Source of the DNA: an uncultured Prevotellaceae bacterium
GTDB lineage: Bacteria > Bacteroidota > Bacteroidia > Bacteroidales > Bacteroidaceae
NCBI GenBank assembly: GCA_902800495.1
Contig: CADCET010000010.1
Coordinates: 1 to 64,000, forward strand
DNA: 64,000 bases
Reading direction: 5' to 3'
Shown: positions 51,316-59,152 of the stretch, piece after piece
Position numbering within the stretch: position 1 is the first letter of the stretch
Layout: each line of letters starts with the position of its first letter
Notes under the pieces: generated by a model
Told to the model about the DNA's origin: nothing
Database searches by the model: none
Seen by the model: the letters and a program-made list of their open reading frames with translations, nothing else
Position numbers and translations under genes: made by a program

Positions 51316-51930
51316 ATGGAACAAGAAACAGAGATTGAGGTCTTAGTGGCGGGACCTGAACACGAGAAATACGTAGACACCATTCTGGAAACCATTGCCG
51401 AGGCCGCCAAGGTTCGCGGCACCGGCATTGCCAAGCGTACGCATGAGTATCTTGCCAAAAAGATGATGGAGGCCAAAGCCGTCATAGCCCTGACAAAGGA
51501 CGGGCGGTTTGCCGGCTTCAGCTATATCGAGACTTGGGAGAACCAGCAGTATGTGACGACGTCGGGCTTGATTGTCCATCCCGACTTCCGCGGACTGCAC
51601 ATCGCCAAGCGCATCAAGGATCTGACGTTCACCCTGGCTCGCACCCGCTGGCCCCACGCCAAGATTTTCTCGTTGACCAGTGGCGCCGCCGTGATGAAGA
51701 TGAACACGGCACTGGGCTACCAGCCGGTGACGTTTGCCGACTTGACCGACGACGAGGCGTTCTGGAAGGGCTGCGAGGGCTGTGTCAACTACCCGGTGCT
51801 GCGCGAGCGCAACCGCAAGTTCTGTATCTGCACCGCCATGCTCTTCGACCCCACGGAGCACCTGCCGGTCAAACTGCCCGACGAAGTGCTGTCGCGCATC
51901 AAACACCTGCAGGAACTGGAGGAGAGTTGA
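51316..51930 (+). CDS. GNAT N-acyltransferase, candidate glutamate N-acyltransferase of arginine synthesis
   Basis: This 204-residue protein has one GNAT fold; the acyl-CoA pyrophosphate loop is seen in LIVHPDFRGLHIAKRIKDL (about 85-103). The C-terminal part is Cys-rich (CEGCVNYPVLRERNRKFCICTAM) and specific to this clade. Its place between argR and argG, in a cluster with argC, argD, proB and proA but no classical argA or argJ in view, suggests it makes N-acetyl- or N-succinyl-glutamate. Bacteroides fragilis uses succinylated intermediates (N-succinylornithine transcarbamylase), so succinyl-CoA is a plausible donor (inference). Confidence 0.78.
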   Translation: MEQETEIEVLVAGPEHEKYVDTILETIAEAAKVRGTGIAKRTHEYLAKKMMEAKAVIALTKDGRFAGFSYIETWENQQYVTTSGLIVHPDFRGLHIAKRIKDLTFTLARTRWPHAKIFSLTSGAAVMKMNTALGYQPVTFADLTDDEAFWKGCEGCVNYPVLRERNRKFCICTAMLFDPTEHLPVKLPDEVLSRIKHLQELEES

Positions 51931-51984
51931 TTATTAATAATTGATAATTGAAAATTGATAATTGTGAATTAAAGAACTAAAGAT

Positions 51985-53181
51985 ATGAACAAGAAAGTTG
52001 TAGTAGCCTTTTCTGGTGGGCTTGACACCAGTTACACCGTGATGAAACTCACCCAGGACGGCTGGGACGTCTATGCAGCCTGTGCCAACACTGGCGGCTT
52101 TTCCGCTGAACAGCTGAAGGTCAACGAGGAGAATGCCTATAAGCTGGGCGCTAAGGCCTACGTGACGCTCGACGTGACGCAGGAGTATTATGAGAAGTCG
52201 CTGAAGTACATGATTTTCGGCAATGTGCTGCGCAACAACTGCTACCCCATCTCGGTATCGAGTGAGCGTATTTTCCAGGCTATCGCCATTGCGCGCTATG
52301 CCAAGGAGATTGGCGCCGATGCCATCGCCCATGGTTCGACGGGTGCCGGCAACGACCAGATACGTTTCGACATGACGTTCCTCGTGATGGCTCCCGGCGT
52401 GGAGATTATCACCCTGACGCGCGACAAGAAACTGACGCGTAAGGAAGAGGTGGACTACCTGAACGAGCACGGCTTCTTTGCCGACTTCACGAAGCTGAAG
52501 TACTCGTACAACGTTGGCATCTGGGGTACGAGCATCTGCGGCGGCGAACTGCTCGACCCGACACAGGGGCTGCCCGAGGAAGCCTATCTGAAGCACGTCA
52601 CGGCCAAGGAGCAGGAACAGCTGCTGAAGATTGAGTTCGAGAAGGGCGAGATTGTCGGCGTCAACGGCGAGAAGTTCGACGACCGTGTGAAGGCCATCCA
52701 GAAGATTGAGGAGATTGGTGCTTCGTACGCCATTGGCCGCGACGCCAACGTTGGCGACACCATCATCGGCATCAAGGGGCGCGTAGGTTTCGAGGCTGCC
52801 GCTCCGAAACTGATTATCGAGGCACACCGTCTGTTGGAGAAGTCGACGCTGTCGAAGTGGCAGCAGTACTGGAAGGACCAGGTGGCCAACTGGTACGGTA
52901 TGTTCCTGCACGAGAGCCAGTACCTCGAGCCCGTCATGCCCGACATCGAGGCCATGCTGACCTCCAGCCAGCGTCACGTCACCGGCACTGCCATCCTGAA
53001 GCTGCGCCCCTACGGCTTTGAGACCGTGGGCATCGACAGCGAGAACGACCTGACGAAGTCGAAGCTCGGTGAGTACGGCGAGACGCAGACGGGCTGGACT
53101 GCCGACGAGGCCAAGGGCTTCATCAAGGTCAGCAGCACGCCCTTGAGAGTCTACTACGGAATACATCCGAATGAAAGGTAA
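51985..53181 (+). CDS. argG: Argininosuccinate synthase
   Basis: This 398-residue enzyme joins citrulline and aspartate using ATP. The PP-loop AFSGGLDTSYT lies at residues 8-18, and GSTGAGNDQIRFDMTF (about 117-132) binds aspartate and citrulline. The gene is the Bacteroidetes type, with CANTGGFSAEQLKVNEENAYKLGA near 35. The start ATG at 51985 follows an A-rich leader. One base after the stop, a C/G-rich palindromic element begins (53182), then the DUF559 gene. Confidence 0.95.
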   Translation: MNKKVVVAFSGGLDTSYTVMKLTQDGWDVYAACANTGGFSAEQLKVNEENAYKLGAKAYVTLDVTQEYYEKSLKYMIFGNVLRNNCYPISVSSERIFQAIAIARYAKEIGADAIAHGSTGAGNDQIRFDMTFLVMAPGVEIITLTRDKKLTRKEEVDYLNEHGFFADFTKLKYSYNVGIWGTSICGGELLDPTQGLPEEAYLKHVTAKEQEQLLKIEFEKGEIVGVNGEKFDDRVKAIQKIEEIGASYAIGRDANVGDTIIGIKGRVGFEAAAPKLIIEAHRLLEKSTLSKWQQYWKDQVANWYGMFLHESQYLEPVMPDIEAMLTSSQRHVTGTAILKLRPYGFETVGIDSENDLTKSKLGEYGETQTGWTADEAKGFIKVSSTPLRVYYGIHPNER

Positions 53182-53210
53182 CCCCCTCCCAACCCTCCCC
53201 GAGGGGAGGG
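53182..53210. repeat. C/G-rich palindromic element, left of the DUF559 gene
   Basis: It reads ccccctcccaaccctccccg then aggggaggg, with the perfect core ccctccccgaggggaggg, and starts one base after the argG stop. It is in inverted orientation relative to 53637-53666. Confidence 0.8.
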
Positions 53211-53229
53211 CTATGCAACTCACATTACA

Positions 53230-53622
53230 ATGGCGAAGAACGAAGGGTTTTACAATACAGCATCACCTGACAGGTATTTGCTTCTGAAGGAGTTTGCTCA
53301 TAAGAACAAACAATTTGCTACTGAAGCAGAGTCGTTGCTGTGGGAACATATTCGTGCAAAACAATTAGCAGTAAAGTTCAACCGACAACACATAATTGGT
53401 GATTATATTGTGGACTTCGTCTGTATTGAAAAGAAGCTTGTCGTAGAAGTTGATGGAGGGTATCACTCTGAGTTCGAACAGATAAAGAAAGATGAACTTA
53501 GAACTGAGCGTCTGAACGAAATGGGGTTCAACGTTATCAGGTTTTCTAACGAGGAAATATTTGGAAACATTTTTGGAGTTATCAATAGAATTAAAAACAA
53601 ACTAAATGAGAAATCTAAATAA
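53230..53622 (+). CDS. DUF559 family protein (Vsr/restriction-like nuclease fold)
   Basis: This 130-residue protein of the DUF559 family has the predicted PD-(D/E)xK/Vsr-like endonuclease fold. The conserved core is AESLLWEHIRAKQLAVKFNRQHIIGDYIVDFVCIEKKLVVEVDGGYH (about 35-80), with Asp in DYIVDF and Glu-Asp-Gly in EVDGGYH as candidate metal ligands, then ERLNEMGFNVIRFSNEEI. The gene is A+T-rich compared with neighbours, lies between argG and argC where the operon normally runs straight on, and is bracketed by inverted palindromes. Its last codons overlap the apparent argC ATG by 17 nt. Not a biosynthetic gene; probably a late arrival. Confidence 0.88.
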   Translation: MAKNEGFYNTASPDRYLLLKEFAHKNKQFATEAESLLWEHIRAKQLAVKFNRQHIIGDYIVDFVCIEKKLVVEVDGGYHSEFEQIKKDELRTERLNEMGFNVIRFSNEEIFGNIFGVINRIKNKLNEKSK

Positions 53623-54616
53623 TACCGGGGTAGCTTCCCTCCCCTCGGGGAGGGTCAGGGTGGGGGCCCTCGGTGCCGCCGGCTATACAGGCGGTGAACT
53701 GATCCGTCTGCTGCTGAACCACCCTGAGGCAGAAATTGTCTTCGCCAACTCAGAGAGTAACGCTGGTAACTTAGTGTCTGACGTCCACGAAGGACTCGTC
53801 GGCGACACCGACCTGCGTTTTACTGACAAGATGCCCTTTGAGCAGGTCGACGTCGTGTTCTTCTGTTTCGGCCACGGCAAGAGCGAGGCCTTTTTAAAGG
53901 AACACACCATCCCCACGCACGTGAAAATTATCGACCTGGCGCAGGACTTCCGCATTGCTGGCGATCACGACTATGTCTACGGTCTGCCAGAGATTAACAA
54001 AGAAGCTATTATGAAGGCGCAACACGTGGCCAATCCCGGTTGCTTTGCTACGGCTATCCAGATCGCTCTGTTGCCCGCAGCCCACCTTAATATATTAAAG
54101 GAGGATGTGGCTGTCAATGCCATCACCGGTTCCACGGGTGCCGGTCAGAAGCCCGGTGCTACTACCCATTTCTCGTGGCGTAATAACAACCTGAGCATCT
54201 ACAAGGCTTTCACCCATCAGCATTTGGCAGAGATCTGCCAGTCGCTGAAGCAGGTGCAGGGCTATCTCGACGCCAGCATCGACTTCATCCCCTATCGCGG
54301 CGACTTTGCCCGCGGCATTTTCTGTACGGCGGTCATCAAGACCAAGGCTCCGGCAGAAGACATCGTAGAAGCCTATCGTGACTTCTATGCCGACGCTGCC
54401 TTCACCCATTACAGCGAGAAGGCGATAGACCTGAAGCAGGTGGTGAACACCAACAAGGCGTTGGTTCACGTCGACTGCTTCGAAGGGAAGATTCTGGTGA
54501 CGTCGGCCATCGACAACCTGCTGAAAGGTGCCGTCGGCCAGGCTGTCCAGAACATGAACCTGATGTTTGGCATCGACGAGACGGCAGGCCTGCGGCTCAA
54601 GGCTTCGGCCTTCTAA
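53606..54616 (+). CDS. argC: N-acetyl(succinyl)-gamma-glutamyl-phosphate reductase
   Basis: This 336-residue NADPH-dependent reductase of arginine synthesis has the Rossmann start VGALGAAGYTGGELIRLLLNHPE, the active-site Cys in HVANPGCFATAIQIALLP (about 149) and the His in the late AFTHQHLAEI region. The N-terminus is odd: relatives begin with Met and two or three residues before V-G, but here the frame runs upstream through a C/G-rich element (ASLPSGRVRVG) into the 3' end of the DUF559 gene. Either ATG 53606 or GTG 53660 must serve as the start. Ends at a strong terminator (54642-54679). Confidence 0.92.
   Translation: MRNLNNTGVASLPSGRVRVGALGAAGYTGGELIRLLLNHPEAEIVFANSESNAGNLVSDVHEGLVGDTDLRFTDKMPFEQVDVVFFCFGHGKSEAFLKEHTIPTHVKIIDLAQDFRIAGDHDYVYGLPEINKEAIMKAQHVANPGCFATAIQIALLPAAHLNILKEDVAVNAITGSTGAGQKPGATTHFSWRNNNLSIYKAFTHQHLAEICQSLKQVQGYLDASIDFIPYRGDFARGIFCTAVIKTKAPAEDIVEAYRDFYADAAFTHYSEKAIDLKQVVNTNKALVHVDCFEGKILVTSAIDNLLKGAVGQAVQNMNLMFGIDETAGLRLKASAF
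53637..53666. repeat. C/G-rich palindromic element, right of the DUF559 gene, inside argC
   Basis: Core ccctcccctcggggaggg, then tcagggtggggg; translated in argC as LPSGRVRVG. It is the inverted counterpart of 53182-53210. Confidence 0.8.
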
Positions 54617-54641
54617 GTGACACAGAAACTAAAAAACTGTT

Positions 54642-54679
54642 AAAAAGTACTCTCATTTTGTACAATGAGAGTACTTTTT
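54642..54679 (+). terminator. Intrinsic terminator after argC
   Basis: The stem aaaaagtactctcatt / aatgagagtacttttt (16 bp, perfect) with loop ttgtac and a T-run. It stops transcription before the hydrolase gene, so argD needs another promoter. Confidence 0.88.
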
Positions 54680-54713
54680 TACAAAATGAAACACTTCTTC
54701 GGGGCGGATTTGC

Positions 54714-54721
54714 TAAATTTG
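54714..54721 (+). promoter_or_regulatory. Putative -7 box for the hydrolase-lipoprotein pair
   Basis: TAAATTTG fits TAnnTTTG, 60 nt before the hydrolase ATG. No TTTG box is seen at the proper distance upstream. Confidence 0.5.
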
Positions 54722-54780
54722 CAACATCTACGATAGTAAAACAGCGGTTAACGATTTAATAAACTAAAAACCAAAAGAAT

Positions 54781-56841
54781 ATGAAAAAAACTATTTACGC
54801 CCCGATTTTCGTGTTAGCTCTTTTGCTGCTTTCCGGCGGTAACGCTTGGGCTCAAAAATCTAACGACATCCCTAAAGAAGGAGACATTTTCTATATGGAA
54901 GATATGGGAAATGGCCAGAAGAGTAGTATGAAGAAATCGCCGCGCCAGGAGGAGACGAACCCTTGGCAGTTCACCTCCGTCATCGAGAATTGCTTCGACC
55001 CGAACTTGAAGGGTAAAGAGGCCTGGCTGATGACGGCCGACGGCGAGACGAAGTTGAACTATACCTTTAAGTATTTGGGAAACGACCCGATGTACACGAT
55101 AGAATCGGCAGAAATTGAGTACTATTTCTACGACGGCAATGACCTTTTCCACGACGAGAACAAGGTTCTTGTTACCGATGCGAATTTGGTAGGTAACTAT
55201 ACCAAGGAAGTCACGGAAAAGGCTGTCACCGTACACGTGACAGCGCCAAATGTATTCCCTATGGATTATCCCAACATTGCCTGGTACTCATATTATATGG
55301 TCATCAGAATCAAGTTCAAAAACATAGGCGAGTCTGCCGTAGCCAAGCAGATAGGCGTCAGCCGTAATGGTCTTTTGCTGATGCACGGACTGAATAGTAA
55401 TGATGAATGTTTCGTCCCATTCTATAACTATCTGGCAAATACCAAGAAATGCTATTTCTCACTTCAAGTCCAGTTGCAGGATTATCGTAAGTCCAACACC
55501 AGTTCTTTCTACGCCAACACGCATCAGAACCGCATTGTAGAGAACGGATTGAAAACACTGAGTGGCAAATTGTATGATGCAGGTATTGCAAGTACCAAGT
55601 ATGACATGATCGGACATAGTATGGGCGGCATTCTGTCACGTCTTTACAATCAGGAGATTGACAATAAGCATACGAACAAACTGATGACCCTGAACACTCC
55701 CCATTTCGGATCAAAGTTAGGCGACTATTTCATTGAATTAGAGGCTGCTCAAGCCATGGATTCTTATGTTGCTGATTGGTTCGGTGAAAAATTTGACAAG
55801 GCAAAGGCTGAAGTGTTTGCAGATGATGCAAGTCGCCAGGCCGTAGAAGACCTTGCCACCAGGAGTGCTCCCATTCAGGAACTCGGCTATCATGCTGATA
55901 AGATGAATGGCATTCGCGTGTGTGCCGTCGGTACGGAGATCGACTGGGTTAACTATGAAGGAATAAAATATGCCGTTTCAGAACCGTTCTACCAGGCCTA
56001 TGGCTATCTGGCACAACACATCTTCAACAAAGAGGTAAAGCATGAAAGAAACTATCTGGATGAAAATGCGAATGGAACGGACTTTGTCGTTACGGTGGAA
56101 AGCCAGAAAGGCGGATGCTCAAAGTCGTATATCTATAAGGGAACATGGGGCCAGGCTATGCATTGTAATTGCACCAGTTGGTCTGTGGTTCACGAGCAAC
56201 TGTATTTCCTGCTGACACAAGCACGCACCTACGATTTCTCACTTACGGGATTTGGTACACCTCCGTCAACAGCTCGTTATTTGACATCTGATTATAGTGA
56301 CAAGTTTGTAACGAGTTTTGCAGATCCTTTGCCTACATCATTCATCAAGATTCAGGCCAGCGAAGTTGATGATCCAAACTTTACGCATAAGCTGAAACTG
56401 ACTCACAGCAATGATATGATGACGACGATGGCCTTCAGTATTCTGTCGAAGGATGACCTGATTGCCGACTATGATAAGGACGAGATGAATTTCGACATGA
56501 GTGGCTTTGAAGGTGAGCAATGGATTTATGCCGTTGGCCGCACCAATTACAATGCCGTGGTGATGGACTCTGTCAAGGTGGTGTTGGGTGATCCGAGTGG
56601 CATTAAGTCTGTGAACCAAACACCGGAGTCGAATATCAAATATGCTGTACAGGGTAATGAGCTGATCGTTAAAAATGTGTCCGGGCCTTACACCGTTGTC
56701 ATTTGCGATATTGCCGGACGGGTGTTGGAAGAGATGCAGAGCAATCCGTACCATGTATATATGCTTCCCCAGAATAAGGATCTGATGATTGTTGGCGTGC
56801 GTACGAGCAACGGACAGAAGTTTGTCAAGTTAAAGAAATAA
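54781..56841 (+). CDS. Secreted alpha/beta-hydrolase (lipase-like) with C-terminal sorting-type tail
   Basis: This 686-residue exported protein has a signal peptide ending at GGNAWA. An N-terminal beta domain (about 30-190) is followed by an alpha/beta-hydrolase domain: oxyanion-hole LLLMHGLNSNDECF (about 196-209) and nucleophile elbow MIGHSMGGILSRLYN (Ser about 280), as in PGAP1-like or lipase/acyltransferase proteins; NTPHFGSKLGDYF follows as the next strand. The C-terminal 75 residues (VQGNELIVKNVSGPYTVVICDIAGRVLEE...GQKFVKLKK) look like a type IX secretion sorting domain. Substrate unknown; ester or lipid hydrolysis is likely. With the next gene it forms an intruding pair between argC and argD. 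Confidence 0.8.
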   Translation: MKKTIYAPIFVLALLLLSGGNAWAQKSNDIPKEGDIFYMEDMGNGQKSSMKKSPRQEETNPWQFTSVIENCFDPNLKGKEAWLMTADGETKLNYTFKYLGNDPMYTIESAEIEYYFYDGNDLFHDENKVLVTDANLVGNYTKEVTEKAVTVHVTAPNVFPMDYPNIAWYSYYMVIRIKFKNIGESAVAKQIGVSRNGLLLMHGLNSNDECFVPFYNYLANTKKCYFSLQVQLQDYRKSNTSSFYANTHQNRIVENGLKTLSGKLYDAGIASTKYDMIGHSMGGILSRLYNQEIDNKHTNKLMTLNTPHFGSKLGDYFIELEAAQAMDSYVADWFGEKFDKAKAEVFADDASRQAVEDLATRSAPIQELGYHADKMNGIRVCAVGTEIDWVNYEGIKYAVSEPFYQAYGYLAQHIFNKEVKHERNYLDENANGTDFVVTVESQKGGCSKSYIYKGTWGQAMHCNCTSWSVVHEQLYFLLTQARTYDFSLTGFGTPPSTARYLTSDYSDKFVTSFADPLPTSFIKIQASEVDDPNFTHKLKLTHSNDMMTTMAFSILSKDDLIADYDKDEMNFDMSGFEGEQWIYAVGRTNYNAVVMDSVKVVLGDPSGIKSVNQTPESNIKYAVQGNELIVKNVSGPYTVVICDIAGRVLEEMQSNPYHVYMLPQNKDLMIVGVRTSNGQKFVKLKK

Positions 56842-56872
56842 TATTCACAATATTCACTAAAAACAAAAAACT

Positions 56873-57877
56873 ATGAAGAAGTATTTTTATTTACTGGCGA
56901 TGGCTCTCTTTGCCACCCAGTTCCAGTTCTGTTCATCAAGTGACGACGACGATTCACAGGGAGGAAACGAACTGCAGCAGAAGTATTTTACTATTGATAA
57001 CGCTGTTTATAACGGGGGCGAGTTCCCCGCTGCTACAATGACGGAGACATTGGATGGCGTTGATGTGAGTAGTCAGGTCATGAATGGTGCTATGAACTAT
57101 ATCACCATTACCACTGCACAATCGATTGAGAAGTTCTTCGTCGGTGTACAAGGCACTCCCGGCTATTATGAGTATGCAGCTTCAAGAGCAGCTACACGAG
57201 CAGGAGGCTTAAACTCATACACCATTCCTATGATGATGAGTCAGTCTTATACAGGAACGTCTACACTTCTCTTAAGTGGTCAGCTTTCGGGCGGTGGCGT
57301 CACTGCTCCTATTCAGAAGCAGATGTTCTATATCGAGACGATGCCTGGTGCCATTGAGGTGAAACTGGCGTTCAGCAACAGCAAGGACGTTGACCTGCAC
57401 CTGTACACACCGAGTGGTGAGCATATCTATTATGGTCACAGAGGTGGCACTAAGACCGTTAATGGTCAGGAACTGTCTTATGGCTTGGATATTGACTCCA
57501 ATGCAAACTGCAGTATCGATGGTAAGAACAAGGAGAATATCTACCTCCCTGCCGAGCTGGTTGAGAGCGGCACCTATAAGGTAGTGGTCGATATGTATAA
57601 GAACTGCGACAAGGAAACTTCGACAAGCTGGTCGGTTATTGCACGTTACCAGGGTGAGCCTGTCCGCGTGACCAGTGGCACGAACCCGGCATCTGGCGTT
57701 TATCCTGTAGGAGCTGGTAATGGCGATATGACAACCGTCATGACATTCACAATCGACGGAGCCACCACCAGAGGTATACGTCATCTCTCGTTCGACTCAT
57801 TCGAGCCCATTCCTCTGTCTGATATGGACATGATGAAGTTGGAAGAGGCTGAGTTTGAAAAGCAGTTCAAGAAGTAA
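56873..57877 (+). CDS. Secreted DUF2135-like protein, probable surface lipoprotein
   Basis: This 334-residue protein has signal MKKYFYLLAMALFATQFQFC with Cys at 20 followed by SSSDDDD, an acidic patch like the Bacteroidetes lipoprotein export signal; the lipobox (F-Q-F-C) is poor, so lipidation is probable but not sure. Residues about 172-270 match a DUF2135-type beta domain: VDLHLYTPSGEHIYYGH, then ENIYLPAELVESGTYKVVVDMYKNC. It probably has a binding or structural role at the surface and may work with the hydrolase 31 nt upstream. A terminator follows. Confidence 0.75.
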   Translation: MKKYFYLLAMALFATQFQFCSSSDDDDSQGGNELQQKYFTIDNAVYNGGEFPAATMTETLDGVDVSSQVMNGAMNYITITTAQSIEKFFVGVQGTPGYYEYAASRAATRAGGLNSYTIPMMMSQSYTGTSTLLLSGQLSGGGVTAPIQKQMFYIETMPGAIEVKLAFSNSKDVDLHLYTPSGEHIYYGHRGGTKTVNGQELSYGLDIDSNANCSIDGKNKENIYLPAELVESGTYKVVVDMYKNCDKETSTSWSVIARYQGEPVRVTSGTNPASGVYPVGAGNGDMTTVMTFTIDGATTRGIRHLSFDSFEPIPLSDMDMMKLEEAEFEKQFKK

Positions 57878-57897
57878 TTTTGAGCCAATCATTCCCG

Positions 57898-57934
57898 AAG
57901 GCAGCAATCCGCAAGGACTGCTGCCTTCTTTTTT
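57898..57934 (+). terminator. Intrinsic terminator after the lipoprotein gene
   Basis: The stem aaggcagca / tgctgcctt (9 bp) with a 12-nt loop is followed by cttttttg. Confidence 0.8.
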
Positions 57935-57988
57935 GACGTCTGACGAAAAAAAGGTGGGGAAAAGTGATAAATTGTCGGATATTTGCCG

Positions 57989-57996
57989 TAACTTTG
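57989..57996 (+). promoter_or_regulatory. Putative -7 box for argD-proC
   Basis: TAACTTTG lies 28 nt before the argD ATG. The -33 region has no clear TTTG at 19-21 nt. Terminators on the upstream side make a local promoter necessary. Confidence 0.58.
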
Positions 57997-58024
57997 CAGC
58001 CGATTATCAAAAAAAGTGTTGATT

Positions 58025-59152
58025 ATGAAACTGTTTGACGTATATCCGCTCTTTGACGTGAACATTGTTAAGGGCGAAGGATGTAAAGTTTGGGATGACA
58101 AGGGGCAGGAATATCTGGACTTGTATGGCGGGCACGCCGTCATCTCTATTGGTCACTCCCATCCCCATTATATAGAAAAAGTGACGGAGCAGCTGAACCG
58201 GATAGGGTTCTACTCGAATTCCGTCGTGAACAAGCTGCAAGTGGAACTGGCTGGGCGCTTAGGCAAGATCAGCGGCTACGACGACTATCAGCTCTTCTTA
58301 ATCAACAGTGGCGCCGAGGCCAACGAGAATGCCCTGAAGCTGGCGTCGTTCACCAACGGCCGGACGCGTGTGCTCTCGTGCCAGAAGGCCTTCCACGGTC
58401 GTACTTCGCTGGCCGTAGAGGTGACGAACAATCCGAAGATCATTGCGCCTATCAATGATAATGGTCACGTGACCTATCTGCCGCTGAACGATCTGCCGGC
58501 TTGGGAGGCCGAACTCAGCAAAGGCGACGTCTGCGCTGTCATCTTAGAGTGCATCCAGGGTGTGGGCGGCATTAAGCTGGCTACGAAAGAATTTGCACAA
58601 GGGCTACAGGCGGTTTGTAAGAAATACGGCACTATTTTAATATGTGACGAGATACAATGTGGCTATGGTCGAAGCGGTAAGTTCTTTGCCCACCAGTGGC
58701 TCGACATCCGTCCCGACATCATCACCGTAGCCAAGGGCATTGCCAATGGCTTCCCGATGGGAGGTGTGCTGATAAGTCCCGACTTCAAGCCCGTCTACGG
58801 ACAGCTTGGCACGACCTTTGGCGGCAACCATCTGGCTTGTGCAGCAGCATTGGCCGTACTCGACATTTACGAGGAAGAAGGACTGGTTGAGAATGCCCGC
58901 GTCGTGGGTGACTACCTGATTGCGCAACTGAAGGCGCTGAACAGTCCCCGCGTCAAGGACGTCCGCGGTCGCGGTCTGATGATTGGCATCGACCTCGACT
59001 GTCCGCACGCCGAGGTGCGCAAGCCGCTGATCTATGAACAACATTGTTTCACAGGCTGTGCCGGTACAAACATCCTGCGTCTGCTGCCGCCGCTTTGTCT
59101 GACGAAGGCAGACGTTGATGATTTCATGGAACGTTTAAAGAAAGTGTTATGA
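58025..59152 (+). CDS. argD: Acetyl(succinyl)ornithine aminotransferase
   Basis: This 375-residue PLP enzyme is of class III. It has YLDLYGGHAVISIGHSHPHY, the phosphate-binding LINSGAEANENALKLA, ILICDEIQCGYGRSGKFFAHQ with the PLP-ring Asp, and the PLP lysine at about 237 in TVAKGIANGFPMGG. It converts the N-acylated glutamate semialdehyde to N-acylornithine. ATG at 58025 is chosen over a TTG 9 nt earlier. Its stop overlaps the proC ATG (ATGA), so the two are coupled. In this operon it was presumably next to argC before the two-gene intrusion. Confidence 0.93.
   Translation: MKLFDVYPLFDVNIVKGEGCKVWDDKGQEYLDLYGGHAVISIGHSHPHYIEKVTEQLNRIGFYSNSVVNKLQVELAGRLGKISGYDDYQLFLINSGAEANENALKLASFTNGRTRVLSCQKAFHGRTSLAVEVTNNPKIIAPINDNGHVTYLPLNDLPAWEAELSKGDVCAVILECIQGVGGIKLATKEFAQGLQAVCKKYGTILICDEIQCGYGRSGKFFAHQWLDIRPDIITVAKGIANGFPMGGVLISPDFKPVYGQLGTTFGGNHLACAAALAVLDIYEEEGLVENARVVGDYLIAQLKALNSPRVKDVRGRGLMIGIDLDCPHAEVRKPLIYEQHCFTGCAGTNILRLLPPLCLTKADVDDFMERLKKVL

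Larger units (their letters stand above)
53182..53666. mobile_element. Candidate DUF559 nuclease cassette bounded by inverted palindromic elements
   Basis: A 485-bp unit: left element 53182-53210, DUF559 gene 53230-53622, right element 53637-53666 (the reverse complement type). The internal gene is clearly lower in GC than argG and argC, and the unit splits a conserved operon pair. No target-site duplication was recognised, so mobility is a hypothesis. Confidence 0.45.

Noticed and set aside
53230..53622. DUF559 as part of arginine synthesis
   Set aside because: Nuclease-like fold, different base composition and palindromic borders point to an intruding gene, not a pathway enzyme.
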